Below are positions 34,584 through 43,708 of a stretch of DNA of 64,000 bases, one piece after another (within the stretch, counting starts at the first letter, position 1; every line of letters starts with the position of its first letter). Position numbers and translations under genes: made by a program. The notes under the pieces were generated by a model. The model was not told where the DNA came from. It made no database searches and saw only the letters and a list, made by a program, of their open reading frames with translations. Source of the stretch: Bacillota bacterium. Lineage in GTDB: Bacteria > Bacillota > Clostridia > Acetivibrionales > DSM-1351. Where the stretch lies: NCBI GenBank assembly GCA_023444055.1, contig JAEZRV010000080.1, positions 8,438-72,437 on the forward strand, written 5' to 3'.

Positions 34584-36872
34584 TTATACACTAAACTCCT
34601 CTGGCTTCTCATCAGTCAGTCCAAAATGGAATAATAATGCATGAACAATTCTTTCTGAAGCATATCCATCCCCATATGGATTCACTGACTTTGCCATCTC
34701 CTCATAATCATCTTTATTTTCTAATAACCTTGTAGCGTGCTCAACAATTTCATGTTCTACAGTTCCAGCAAGCCTTACTGTTCCAGCCTTAACCGCCTCT
34801 GGTCTTTCAGTTTCTTTTCTAAGTACTAATACAGGCTTTCCAAGGGTAGGGGCTTCTTCTTGAATTCCTCCTGAATCAGTCATAATCATGTATGATCTAG
34901 CCATTAAGTTGTGCATATCTTGTACATCTAACGGTGGTATCAAGTGTACTCTATCTTTGTCACCAAGAATTTCACGCGCTGTTTCCTGAACAACCGGATT
35001 AAGATGTACAGCATAAACCACCTCAACATCCTCATAATTATTAACTAATGTAGCTAAAGCACGGCAAATATTTCGCAGCGGCTCCCCTAAATTTTCTCTT
35101 CTATGAGCTGTAACAGCTATAACTCTCTTGTTTTTGAAATCAATATTTCTTAGAGCTTCACAATCAAAAATGTAATTATCCTTTACTGTTGTCTTTAATG
35201 CATCGTTTACAGTATTACCTGTAACATATATAGCATTTTGATCTATTCCTTCTCTTAGCAGATTTGCTTTGTTAGTATCAGTGGGAGCCAAATGAATATC
35301 GGCCATTGAGCCAGTCAGCTTTCTATTCATTTCTTCTGGGTATGGTGAATACTTGTCAAATGTCCGAAGTCCTGCTTCTACGTGTCCAACTGCAATTTGC
35401 TTGTAAAAGGCTGCAAGGCTACCTACAAAACAGGTAGTAGTATCTCCGTGAACAAGGACTATATCTGGTTTTTCCTTTTCCAATACTTCGTCTAGCCCCT
35501 CTAGTGCTCTTGTAGTAATTCCAGTTAAGGTCTGTCTACTCTGCATTATGTTCAAATCGTGCCCTGGTGTAATTTCAAATATATTAAGTACTTGATCGAG
35601 CATTTCTCTATGCTGACCTGTTACGCAGACTACAGAATCAATTTTTTCACACTTCTCAAGCTCCTTAACAAGCGGAGCCATTTTTACAGCATCTGGTCTA
35701 GTTCCGAATATCGTCATTACTTTTAGTCTATCCAATTTTCTACCTCCAATTAAAGCCATTCTACATGGATTTTGCAAGCTATGACACTCTCTGATTCTAT
35801 TATTATTGTTCATCTCAGTCATATACATTGATCCACCGATTACAAATATAGCAACCGCTACTACTAATATTATTGCACTGATAGGACCTTTATAATCAAG
35901 AACTACCGCACATAATCCCAAAGCTGCACTTGCAATATATATAACCGCAACCGACTGCTTCTGTGTTAGTCCTACATCTATAAGTCTATGGTGCAAATGA
36001 CCTCTATCAGCAGTCATAGGTGACTTACCACTGGCGAGTCTGCGTAATATTGCAAAAATAGTATCAAATAATGGTAATGCAAGTACAAGTAAAGGTACCG
36101 CCACCGCTATTGCTGTATATTGCTTGTAGGTTCCCTGAATTGAAATTGTTCCTAATATAAACCCTAGGAATGTTGAACCAGTATCACCCATAAATATTTT
36201 TGCAGGATTAAAGTTGTATGGTAAAAATCCCAATGTAGCTCCAGCTAGCATTGCTGCTAGTACAGCTGTAGCTATGTCCGGATCTGGTCTCATAACAGAA
36301 ACAAAGAAAAGAGACATCAGCGCTATTGATGAAACACCTGCTGCCAATCCATCCAATCCATCAATAAAGTTTATTGCATTTGTAATACCTACTATCCATA
36401 ATACAGTTATAAGATATGAACTCCAAGGTTGCAAATCTGAACGGCCTACAACTGAAAATGGGTTGGTAATGAATTCAATTCTAGTACCAGAAACTACAAT
36501 TATCAGTGCAGCAATTATCTGTATCGGAAATTTTAGCTTTGCACTAAGTGCTTTAATATCATCAATAACACCCATAACAACAATTATTAAACTACCTGCT
36601 ACCATTCCAATGAATCTTAGGTCAAAGTTTATTGAAGTTCCCATATGAAAGAAATTGGAACTAATAACACTGAATAGCAATGAAATAAAAAATCCTGTAA
36701 CTATAGCCAAACCGCCCAATCTGGCTATAGGCTGCTTGTGCATTCTGCGATTATCCTTTGGAATATCTACAGCTCCCACCCTAAAAGCTAAACTTTTAAC
36801 TATAGGCGTAGCAGAGAATGCAACAATAAATGCGAGAATAAAAGAAATAAAGTATTCATATACACTGGTCAT
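34584..36872 (-). CDS. Fused TagO-type GlcNAc-1-P transferase and UDP-GlcNAc 2-epimerase
   Basis: A 762-residue fusion for wall teichoic or other undecaprenyl-linked polysaccharide synthesis. Residues about 1-350 are a polytopic polyprenyl-phosphate GlcNAc-1-phosphate transferase (TagO/WecA family): MHKQPIARLGGLAI, GVIDDIKALSAKLK, NAINFIDGLDGLAAG, FMGDTGSTFLGF and the DRGHLHHRL loop. Residues about 380-762 are a non-hydrolysing UDP-GlcNAc 2-epimerase (MnaA/WecB): VMTIFGTRPDAVKMAPLV, VHGDTTTCF, VTAHRRENLGEP, TDSGGIQEEAP. The two are usually separate genes. Inside the junction is a GGAGG site followed by an in-frame TTG, so a stand-alone epimerase can probably be made too. No frameshift is seen. 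It sits between comEB and motAB. Confidence 0.9.
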   Translation of the reverse strand: MTSVYEYFISFILAFIVAFSATPIVKSLAFRVGAVDIPKDNRRMHKQPIARLGGLAIVTGFFISLLFSVISSNFFHMGTSINFDLRFIGMVAGSLIIVVMGVIDDIKALSAKLKFPIQIIAALIIVVSGTRIEFITNPFSVVGRSDLQPWSSYLITVLWIVGITNAINFIDGLDGLAAGVSSIALMSLFFVSVMRPDPDIATAVLAAMLAGATLGFLPYNFNPAKIFMGDTGSTFLGFILGTISIQGTYKQYTAIAVAVPLLVLALPLFDTIFAILRRLASGKSPMTADRGHLHHRLIDVGLTQKQSVAVIYIASAALGLCAVVLDYKGPISAIILVVAVAIFVIGGSMYMTEMNNNNRIRECHSLQNPCRMALIGGRKLDRLKVMTIFGTRPDAVKMAPLVKELEKCEKIDSVVCVTGQHREMLDQVLNIFEITPGHDLNIMQSRQTLTGITTRALEGLDEVLEKEKPDIVLVHGDTTTCFVGSLAAFYKQIAVGHVEAGLRTFDKYSPYPEEMNRKLTGSMADIHLAPTDTNKANLLREGIDQNAIYVTGNTVNDALKTTVKDNYIFDCEALRNIDFKNKRVIAVTAHRRENLGEPLRNICRALATLVNNYEDVEVVYAVHLNPVVQETAREILGDKDRVHLIPPLDVQDMHNLMARSYMIMTDSGGIQEEAPTLGKPVLVLRKETERPEAVKAGTVRLAGTVEHEIVEHATRLLENKDDYEEMAKSVNPYGDGYASERIVHALLFHFGLTDEKPEEFSV
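35733..35747 (-). promoter_or_regulatory. Internal ribosome binding site and TTG start for the epimerase half
   Basis: On the minus strand GGAGG-TAGAAAA-TTG lies in frame within the fused gene; the TTG at 35735 would begin a 383-residue protein, the normal length of an MnaA epimerase. This looks like the ancestral start of a once separate gene. Confidence 0.65.
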
Positions 36873-37059
36873 TTATTTATACACCTTCTCGTTCTTGAAA
36901 CATCAAAAATTTTATATATTTACAAACTACCCAAACATCAAAATAGAGGGAGGTTATATTCTCCCTCTGGTCAAAACTTAAATATAAATGGTATTATTTA
37001 TGTTTTTAATAAAACATTAAGGATTTATTCTTTAACTTATAATAACACCCATATAAAAC

Positions 37060-37497
37060 CTAAAACTTTACAACCTCTATACCTGATTCTTTAAGCAACG
37101 TCATTGATAATTCGTCAGGGTATTCACCACTAAATACTATTCTGGTTATACCTGCATTTATAGCCAACTTTGCACAAAGTACACAAGGCTGGTTTGTTAC
37201 ATAAAGGGTAGCGCCATTTACACTAGTCCCACTATATGCTGCCTGAACAATTGCATTTTGTTCTGCATGTATTGCTCTGCAAAGCTCATGTCTCTGTCCT
37301 GATGGAACACCTAGTTGATCCCTTAAACAGCCAATTTCTGAACAGTGTTTACAGCCTACAGGAGCTCCATTATAACCAGTGGCAAGGATTCTCTTGTCCT
37401 TAACAATAACAGCTCCTACTTGCCTCCTAAGACAAGTAGATCTAGTCTTTATCAGCTCAACAATCTGCATAAAATACTCATCCCAAGACGGTCTCAT
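37060..37497 (-). CDS. dCMP deaminase (ComEB-like)
   Basis: A 145-residue zinc enzyme converting dCMP to dUMP for dTTP synthesis. Catalytic HAEQNAI motif and the zinc ligands in TNQPCVLCAK are present, with a second metal-type cluster CKHCSEIGC. ATG 37497 (MRPSWDEYF) with GGGGGA 4-5 bases upstream is preferred to an in-frame TTG at 37509. It follows the upp gene in the same direction with a 190-base AT-rich gap. Confidence 0.93.
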   Translation of the reverse strand: MRPSWDEYFMQIVELIKTRSTCLRRQVGAVIVKDKRILATGYNGAPVGCKHCSEIGCLRDQLGVPSGQRHELCRAIHAEQNAIVQAAYSGTSVNGATLYVTNQPCVLCAKLAINAGITRIVFSGEYPDELSMTLLKESGIEVVKF

Positions 37498-37687
37498 AAA
37501 GTCCCCCAATATTGTTCATTATTATAGCCATGCCCTAATTAAGTAAAACTGATAATGTAATAGCATATATACTTTTTGCCTAACATAATTATATGACTTG
37601 TTAAATTCAAGTAATAATATGGACACTATTACCGATATTACTTAATATAATTATACAATTTGTTAAATGGTGGTTTAGTAAAAAAAA

Positions 37688-38317
37688 TTACTTTGTTCCA
37701 AATAATCTATCTCCAGCATCACCTAGTCCAGGTATGATATATGCATGATCATTTAATTTCTCATCTACAGCTGCACAATATATTGAAACATCTGGATGAT
37801 CCTTATGCACTCTTTCAATACCATCTTTTGCTGCAATCAAACACATTAATTTTATGTTTTTTACGCCTCTGTTCTTTATAAACTGAATAGCAGCTGATGA
37901 TGATCCTCCTGTTGCAAGCATAGGATCAAGTACAACTATTTCTCTTTCCTCAACGTCCACTGGAAGCTTGCAGTAGTATTCTACAGGCTGTAGGGTTTCA
38001 GGATCTCTATACAGACCTATATGTCCAACCTTAGCCATAGGAAGAAGACTGAGCATACCATCAACCATTCCCAATCCAGCTCTCAATATTGGTACTATAC
38101 CTAGTTTTTTACCTGATATCACATTTGTCTTTGCAATACCAACTGGTGTCTCAATTTCAACTTCTTTAAGTGGCATGTTTCTAGTAACCTCATACCCCAT
38201 AAGCATTGCTATTTCTGAAACTAACTCTCTAAATTCCTTTGTATCTGTGTTTTTGTCCCTTAATAATGATATCTTGTGCTGAATCAATGGGTGATCAAAA
38301 ATAAATACATTTTCCAT
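37688..38317 (-). CDS. upp: Uracil phosphoribosyltransferase
   Basis: A 209-residue salvage enzyme making UMP from uracil and PRPP. PRPP loop VVLDPMLATGGSSSAAIQF and the C-terminal uracil-binding YIIPGLGDAGDRLFG are intact. It starts 10 bases after rpiB, in the Firmicutes order rpiB-upp-(atp). Confidence 0.97.
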   Translation of the reverse strand: MENVFIFDHPLIQHKISLLRDKNTDTKEFRELVSEIAMLMGYEVTRNMPLKEVEIETPVGIAKTNVISGKKLGIVPILRAGLGMVDGMLSLLPMAKVGHIGLYRDPETLQPVEYYCKLPVDVEEREIVVLDPMLATGGSSSAAIQFIKNRGVKNIKLMCLIAAKDGIERVHKDHPDVSIYCAAVDEKLNDHAYIIPGLGDAGDRLFGTK

Positions 38318-38327
38318 TTATAATTCC

Positions 38328-38777
38328 TCACTTTGCAATATATTTTTTTTCAATAGCTGAAATTTTGTTAACTCTGTTCTGATGCCTTCCACCTAAAAAT
38401 TCAGTGTCAAGCCATGTTTCAATAATATCAAAAGCAACTCCAGGACCTACAACTCTTTCTCCTATTGCCAAGATATTTGCATCATTATGCTGTCTACTCA
38501 TCTTCGCCATGTAACTATCTGTACAAACAGCAGCTCTTATACCAGGTACCTTATTTGCTGAAATAGATATTCCTATTCCTGTGCCGCAAATTATTATACC
38601 TTTTTCACACTCTTCGCTACTAACTGCTTCGGCTACTGCCTGTCCATAATCAGGGTAATCAACTGAATCACATGTATTTGTGCCAAAGTCCTTAACCTCT
38701 AACCCCTTACCTTCAAGGAACTTGATTATATCTGCCTTTAATAAATATCCTGCATGGTCGCTCCCTATTGCAATCAT
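38328..38777 (-). CDS. rpiB: Ribose-5-phosphate isomerase B
   Basis: A 149-residue isomerase of the pentose phosphate pathway. IAIGSDHAGYLLK at the N-terminus, catalytic Cys in GIIICGTGIGISISANK and the conserved SRQHNDANILAIGERV are present. Between the YwlE-like phosphatase and upp. Confidence 0.96.
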   Translation of the reverse strand: MIAIGSDHAGYLLKADIIKFLEGKGLEVKDFGTNTCDSVDYPDYGQAVAEAVSSEECEKGIIICGTGIGISISANKVPGIRAAVCTDSYMAKMSRQHNDANILAIGERVVGPGVAFDIIETWLDTEFLGGRHQNRVNKISAIEKKYIAK

Positions 38778-38973
38778 AATTCCTCCAAAAAATAAAGATA
38801 TAACTCCTTCAATTAAAATATATTATTTTATCAATATATCCTTATTTATTTTATAGTATAAATTATCACATGTCAAAAAAATATAGAAGTAATATATTGT
38901 CTATTGTATCTATAAATAAATTTGCACATTAAGGATAAATCCCTACAATTATTAAACCATATTATGCTGAATA

Positions 38974-39501
38974 TTAACGCATCTTTTCCATTACAATTTC
39001 AACACATTGGAATATTTCTCTTGCACAATTTTCATATATTTGATATGGCATGCCATAGGGATCACTAATATCCAGCATAAAACTTTCTGAATTGATATTT
39101 GGGTATACATATTCCTTCAGAGTAAAAATGTTAGAACGCTTCTCTGGAAACTTAGCCTTTAAAATTTCCCTTTGCGCTTTTGTCATAGTAAAAATAAAAT
39201 CAGCATGATAGACCTCATCATTTAGTAGCATTTTTGCCTTATGATTTGAAATATCAATATTCCACAGCGTTTTAAGTGCATTTATCGAATGCTCTGAAGC
39301 AGGATCTCCATCAAATGCATGGATTCCCCTTGATACAGCTTTAAAGCATGACTTATTCTTTTCCGCTATAGCTCTAAAAACACCTTCAGCCATACAACTT
39401 CGGCAGGTATTTCCTGTGCAAACAAATACAACATTTAAATTCTTTTTTTTATTAGTATTATCATTTTTCTTCATATTTGTGTTCACATCCATATTTCGCA
39501 T
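38974..39501 (-). CDS. Low-molecular-weight protein phosphatase (YwlE-like)
   Basis: A 175-residue phosphatase with the P-loop VFVCTGNTCRSC and the general-acid region ISDPYGM. Thr in CTGNTCR matches the residue that gives Bacillus YwlE its arginine-phosphatase preference, and the ywlC-ywlE-rpiB order is the same as in B. subtilis, so protein-arginine phosphatase activity is likely. The N-terminus carries about 20 extra hydrophilic residues (MDVNTNMKKNDNTNKKK). The ATG at 39501 overlaps the stop of a 10-codon leader ORF (TGATG) and has no good ribosome site of its own, so it depends on coupling. An internal start near the P-loop remains possible. Confidence 0.88.
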   Translation of the reverse strand: MRNMDVNTNMKKNDNTNKKKNLNVVFVCTGNTCRSCMAEGVFRAIAEKNKSCFKAVSRGIHAFDGDPASEHSINALKTLWNIDISNHKAKMLLNDEVYHADFIFTMTKAQREILKAKFPEKRSNIFTLKEYVYPNINSESFMLDISDPYGMPYQIYENCAREIFQCVEIVMEKMR

Positions 39502-39533
39502 CAAATACCAACATACAAGCCGCTATGCAACAT
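39501..39533 (-). CDS. 10-residue leader ORF coupled to the phosphatase gene
   Basis: AAAGGAAG lies 7 bases before an ATG that encodes MLHSGLYVGI and stops in a TGATG overlap with the phosphatase start. The reading frame is short, but the ribosome binding site and the exact junction support translation and coupling. Confidence 0.5.
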   Translation of the reverse strand: MLHSGLYVGI

Positions 39534-39632
39534 TAGACGGCTTCCTTTCTTGAATTAATTTAGCAGTTCCTATTTGACAAAATTCGTTGGCTTTAAAGTA
39601 TTAGTAATTCCAATCTTATCTGCTCTTAAAAG

Positions 39633-40691
39633 CTAATAAGCTTGAATAATGTTATAACCAGCGGCTTTTACCATTCTATTCATTATAGCTAGTCCAACCC
39701 CATTCTCATCCACTGTTTCAGCCAAAATAGCCTCAACACCCATATCATCAAATTCACGAAAGAGTGAAAATATACTTGATGCTATAGTTTCAGGATTATT
39801 TCTATCACCCATAGAAATAACTTCATAGCCTTCATATCTGCTAATTGTTTGGTCTGTAGCAAGAACTCCAACCTTTTTGCCTTCACCGCTTATCTTTTCT
39901 GCCAACTCACATATTTTTTTAACTTGAGTATTAATATCTTTACTTTTGATTAGAGTAACCTGCGCCTTTGGAGCATAGTGTTTATACTTCATTCCTGGGC
40001 ATTTTGGTACATTATCTATATTTACTTTTCCTAATATGGTTTTATCAATTTCAATATGCCCTATAATTTCTTCGATTTGCTTTGGTGTCACTCCGCCTGG
40101 TCTTAAAAGCATAGGAGGATCAACTGTAACATCAAGAACCGTTGACTCAAGTCCCACTCGTGAACTCCCCGCATCGACGACCATTTCGATTTTTCCATCT
40201 AAATCCTGTAAAACATGCTGTGCCGTTGTAGTACTTGGCTTGCCAGATACATTTGCGCTTGGTGCAGCTACAGGAATTGCCGCTAATCTAATCAACTCCT
40301 GTGCAACAGGGTGCTCAGGCATACGTACGGCTACTGTATTGAGTCCGGCTGTTATTATTCGAGGTATAATTGGACTTTTTTTAAATACTAATGTTAGTGG
40401 ACCTGGCCAAAGCTTGTCCATTAATTTAGAAGCCTTCTCAGGTATATTTTCAGTCAGCTCATAAACCTTTTCTTTATCAGCAATATGTACTATAAGAGGA
40501 TTATCAGACGGACGTCCCTTTGCTACAAATATTTGCTCTACAGCCTCTGAGTTCAAAGCATTTGCACCTAATCCGTATACTGTTTCAGTAGGAAATGCAA
40601 CTATTTTACCTTCTTTTAATGCATCCGCAGCAACACGTAGTTTATCTTTATCAATATTTTTAGTATCTATTTCAATAACTTTTGTTACCAT
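39633..40691 (-). CDS. Threonylcarbamoyl-AMP synthase (Sua5/YwlC)
   Basis: A 352-residue two-domain enzyme for tRNA t6A synthesis. YrdC domain about 12-200 (FPTETVYGLGANA, KGRPSDNPLIVHI, VAVRMPEHPVA, PSANVSGKPSTT) and C-terminal Sua5 domain about 240-352 after the linker PKCPGMKYKHYAPKA. It is the long Sua5 type rather than the short TsaC. Placed between the ZIP transporter and the phosphatase. Confidence 0.96.
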   Translation of the reverse strand: MVTKVIEIDTKNIDKDKLRVAADALKEGKIVAFPTETVYGLGANALNSEAVEQIFVAKGRPSDNPLIVHIADKEKVYELTENIPEKASKLMDKLWPGPLTLVFKKSPIIPRIITAGLNTVAVRMPEHPVAQELIRLAAIPVAAPSANVSGKPSTTTAQHVLQDLDGKIEMVVDAGSSRVGLESTVLDVTVDPPMLLRPGGVTPKQIEEIIGHIEIDKTILGKVNIDNVPKCPGMKYKHYAPKAQVTLIKSKDINTQVKKICELAEKISGEGKKVGVLATDQTISRYEGYEVISMGDRNNPETIASSIFSLFREFDDMGVEAILAETVDENGVGLAIMNRMVKAAGYNIIQAY

Positions 40692-40791
40692 AAAATTATT
40701 TTGTCCTCCGTATCCAGCAAAGCTAGCAAGCTTGCGAACATGTCACTAATTGTACCAAGTAACTAGTAGATAAATTACAAGGCACAAATAC

Positions 40792-41541
40792 TCAATTTAA
40801 CATTGTTACTATTATACCACACAAAATTCCTAATATATTACCCATTGATGACATTCTGCCCAAATAAATTCTTTTAGATTCAGGTATAAGCTCTGCAAAT
40901 ATAACATAAAGCATGGCTCCACCTGCAAACCCCAAGCAAATTGCTACAAACTGTTGTGAAATATGTCCTAATGCCGCACCAATTAACGCTCCTAATCCCA
41001 TTGGAACCCCTGATAATATAGTTAGCAAAAAAGCTTTTACAGCCGAGAAGCCTCCTATTTTCATAGGTAGTGCCATAGCAATCCCCTCTGGAATATCATG
41101 TATCGCTATTACAACTGTTAGTGTAATTCCAAGTGATACCGATGCCTCAAAACCAGAACCCACTGCAAACCCTTCAGGTAAGTTGTGAAGAGCTAGCCCA
41201 ATTGAAACCAATATTCCTGCTCGCAATAAATTTGAGTTACCTCCAGTATTCTTCACTATACTCAATTGCTTTACTACATCATCAATAAATATTATTATTA
41301 GAACTCCTAAAATCACACCTATCATCGTCAAATTTAATCCAGCAATTTTCGTTGCCTCCGGAATTAATTCAAAGCAAACAACAGATGTCATAAGTCCAGC
41401 TGAAAATTCAAGAATAGTACTTAACAATCTATTACTAATATTTTTGTCCACAAAAAAGGCTATCAATCCACCAATACCTGTTCCGGTAATGCCTGATATC
41501 AAGCCAATTATTGCAATTTTTAATATCTGTCCCAAAAGCAA
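40792..41541 (-). CDS. ZIP-family divalent metal transporter
   Basis: A 249-residue protein with about eight TM helices. Metal-binding TM4/TM5 motifs are ALHNLPEGFAVG and AIHDIPEGIAMALP. Zinc, iron or manganese uptake is likely. In B. subtilis the equivalent slot between prfA/prmC and ywlC/ywlE holds the manganese exporter mntP; here an unrelated transporter occupies that region. Confidence 0.92.
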   Translation of the reverse strand: MLLGQILKIAIIGLISGITGTGIGGLIAFFVDKNISNRLLSTILEFSAGLMTSVVCFELIPEATKIAGLNLTMIGVILGVLIIIFIDDVVKQLSIVKNTGGNSNLLRAGILVSIGLALHNLPEGFAVGSGFEASVSLGITLTVVIAIHDIPEGIAMALPMKIGGFSAVKAFLLTILSGVPMGLGALIGAALGHISQQFVAICLGFAGGAMLYVIFAELIPESKRIYLGRMSSMGNILGILCGIIVTMLN

Positions 41542-41657
41542 AGCCCTCTTATATAAAATGTTCTATAACAATACTATTCTTTGCAGAGTGGGATTATTAA
41601 TGATTCGTCCAACTTTATAAATATTTATTTCATCACTATTATATAAATGTTGATACA

Positions 41658-42737
41658 TTAATCTTCATCGTCACTTCCGCTACCTAATTTTTCAGACTGC
41701 TCAGTTGTTATCAATGCATCTATCAATTCATCAAGATCTCCATCTAAAACTTGATCAAGCTTGTAGAGAGTTAAATTTATTCTGTGGTCAGTAACTCTGC
41801 CCTGTGGGTAATTGTAAGTTCTGATTCTTTCACTTCTATCCCCACTACCAACCTGGCTTTTCCTATCTTGAGCAAGGTCAGAATTTTGTTGCTGCTGAGC
41901 AATATCATAAAGCTTTGATCTAAGTACTTTCATTGCCTTATCTTTATTCTTATGCTGAGAACGTTGATCCTGACAAGTAACAACAAGACCACTTGGTATA
42001 TGTGTTATTCTAATAGCTGAACTCGTCTTGTTTATGTGCTGTCCACCTGCTCCACTTGCTCTATAGGTATCAATCCTCAAATCATTAGGGTTTACATCAA
42101 CATCAACATCCTCAACCTCTGGCAAAACTGCTACGGTGATTGTAGATGTATGAATACGCCCACTTGATTCTGTAGAAGGAACTCTTTGAACTCTGTGTAC
42201 CCCACTTTCAAATTTGAGTCTACTGTATGCACCCTTACCCTCAATTGAGAAAACTACTTCTTTAAAACCACCCAGTTCAGTAGGGTTTTCATCGACTATC
42301 TCTGTTCTCCAATTTTGTCTCTCTGCATATCTCGTCAAAGCTCTGAAAAGAACACCTGCAAATAAGGCAGCTTCCTCACCGCCGGCACCTCCACGGATTT
42401 CAACAATAACGCTTTTGTCATCATTTGGATCCTTTGGAACAAGCATTATCTTTAATTGCTTCTTTATTTTCTCAAGCTTTTCTTGCGCTTCTTCAAACTC
42501 TAGTTGTACCATCTCATGAAATTCTTTTTCAAGAGTCTCTTCCAAAAGTGCTCTAGCTTCATCAACATCATTAGTAACTTTCTTGTACTCTCTAAATTTT
42601 TGTACAATTTCCTCTAAGTCGGAAAATTCCTTCATTAATTTTTTATATTCATCTTGGTTATTAATAATATCCGGGTCGCTAAGCTTATGACTTATTTCCT
42701 CGTACCTATCCTCTGCCACCTGCAGTTTATCAAACAT
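41658..42737 (-). CDS. prfA: Peptide chain release factor 1
   Basis: A 359-residue class I release factor reading UAA and UAG. The stop-codon recognition motif is PST (RVQRVPSTESSGR), the RF1 form of PxT; the catalytic GGQ is in SGAGGQHINKTSS. ATG 42737 (MFDKLQ) is chosen: GGAGG lies 5 bases upstream; an in-frame TTG at 42749 overlaps that site. No prmC methyltransferase gene follows, unlike in many Firmicutes. Confidence 0.97.
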   Translation of the reverse strand: MFDKLQVAEDRYEEISHKLSDPDIINNQDEYKKLMKEFSDLEEIVQKFREYKKVTNDVDEARALLEETLEKEFHEMVQLEFEEAQEKLEKIKKQLKIMLVPKDPNDDKSVIVEIRGGAGGEEAALFAGVLFRALTRYAERQNWRTEIVDENPTELGGFKEVVFSIEGKGAYSRLKFESGVHRVQRVPSTESSGRIHTSTITVAVLPEVEDVDVDVNPNDLRIDTYRASGAGGQHINKTSSAIRITHIPSGLVVTCQDQRSQHKNKDKAMKVLRSKLYDIAQQQQNSDLAQDRKSQVGSGDRSERIRTYNYPQGRVTDHRINLTLYKLDQVLDGDLDELIDALITTEQSEKLGSGSDDED

Positions 42738-42830
42738 AACATCCTCCAAACTTCAAATTACTCGTATAGTAATCATACTTATAGTTTTATTTTTTTCTAT
42801 GCTAAATATTCACTAAAGAGCCAAACCCAA

Positions 42831-42846
42831 ACTATCGGTCGATAGT
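42831..42846. promoter_or_regulatory. Palindrome upstream of prfA
   Basis: ACTATCG-GT-CGATAGT, perfect 7-bp arms, about 95 bases before the prfA start. It could be a regulator site. The rest of 42738-43070 shows only the terminator at 42942-42989. Confidence 0.4.
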
Positions 42847-42941
42847 AATTGACTTTTCTATTGGGTAAAAAAGATTTTAAATAAAGTGTCATACGCAATT
42901 ATGTATTATATCATGAACATAATTACTGCGCAATTGTAAAG

Positions 42942-42989
42942 AAAAAAACAATGAGACTGAATCATGAAACGGCTACCATTCAGTCATTG
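42942..42989 (-). terminator. Terminator of the Ni/Co (cbi-cooT) operon
   Basis: On the minus strand CAATGACTGAAT pairs with ATTCAGTCTCATTG (one bulge), followed by seven T. It lies about 80 bases after the CooT stop codon. Confidence 0.88.
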
Positions 42990-43070
42990 GAATAATATAT
43001 AGACTAATTCTAGTAAATTATTTTGGCAGCAAACCATTGATAAGTATGAACAGAATTTCAATAGCTGTTT

Positions 43071-43262
43071 CTACTCTTCCTCAAGTATAATTCTATGCTC
43101 TACCAGAGCCATTTCCTTAATCTTTGCTTTTACTGTTTTCCTCTGGTTAAATATATTCTCTAATAAGATCCCATTATCACATGGAACTACCTTATCAACT
43201 GATTCCAACAACAACTTTTCATTTCCATTCTTATCTAATAAATATACATTCGCTTCACACAT
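43071..43262 (-). CDS. CooT-family nickel-binding protein
   Basis: A 63-residue protein beginning MCEANVYLLDKNG and containing VDKVVPCDNGILLENIF, matching the CooT family of small nickel-binding proteins, in which the N-terminal Cys2 binds nickel. It starts one base after the DUF3842 gene and ends the operon headed by the CbiMQO transporter, so a role in nickel delivery or storage is likely. Confidence 0.85.
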   Translation of the reverse strand: MCEANVYLLDKNGNEKLLLESVDKVVPCDNGILLENIFNQRKTVKAKIKEMALVEHRIILEEE

Positions 43263-43263
43263 T

Positions 43264-43677
43264 TTATTCCCCCCTATATTTCTTAATAAGTTCTATAGCT
43301 TCATCTACCAAATGTGGTAATGGCTGATTATTTACTCCTACAATGTCAATATTACATCTGTTTAAAGGAATTAATATTTTCTTTGCTGGACTCTCTGCAA
43401 TGGCTTTTGCCATTAATGGAGTTAATTCGCCAAGCATCGAGTTTGCAGCGATAATTCCGATGGTACCTATAATTATATCGACCTTTGGGGCATTTACTAC
43501 TATTGCATTTTCACCTGAAGCCCCTTCATTTCCTCCTGCTCTGAGCATTAAGGATGCCGCTAAGGCATTTGTACCTAAAACAAATATTTCAATGTCTTCA
43601 TCAAAAGCAGCTTTTAATTTTTCAACTATCGCTTTTCCAATACCCCCGCCCTGACCATCAATAACCGCAATACGCAT
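43264..43677 (-). CDS. DUF3842 family protein
   Basis: A 137-residue protein of unknown function with an N-terminal nucleotide-binding-like glycine loop (RIAVIDGQGGGIGKAIVEKL) and a second motif IIGTIGIIAANSMLGELTP. Members of this family are commonly next to cooT-like genes, as here. The Rossmann-like start suggests a nucleotide or dinucleotide ligand; no reaction is known to me. Confidence 0.8.
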   Translation of the reverse strand: MRIAVIDGQGGGIGKAIVEKLKAAFDEDIEIFVLGTNALAASLMLRAGGNEGASGENAIVVNAPKVDIIIGTIGIIAANSMLGELTPLMAKAIAESPAKKILIPLNRCNIDIVGVNNQPLPHLVDEAIELIKKYRGE

Positions 43678-43708
43678 TTAACTCCCCCTATTGTAAAACT
43701 TCTTTTAG

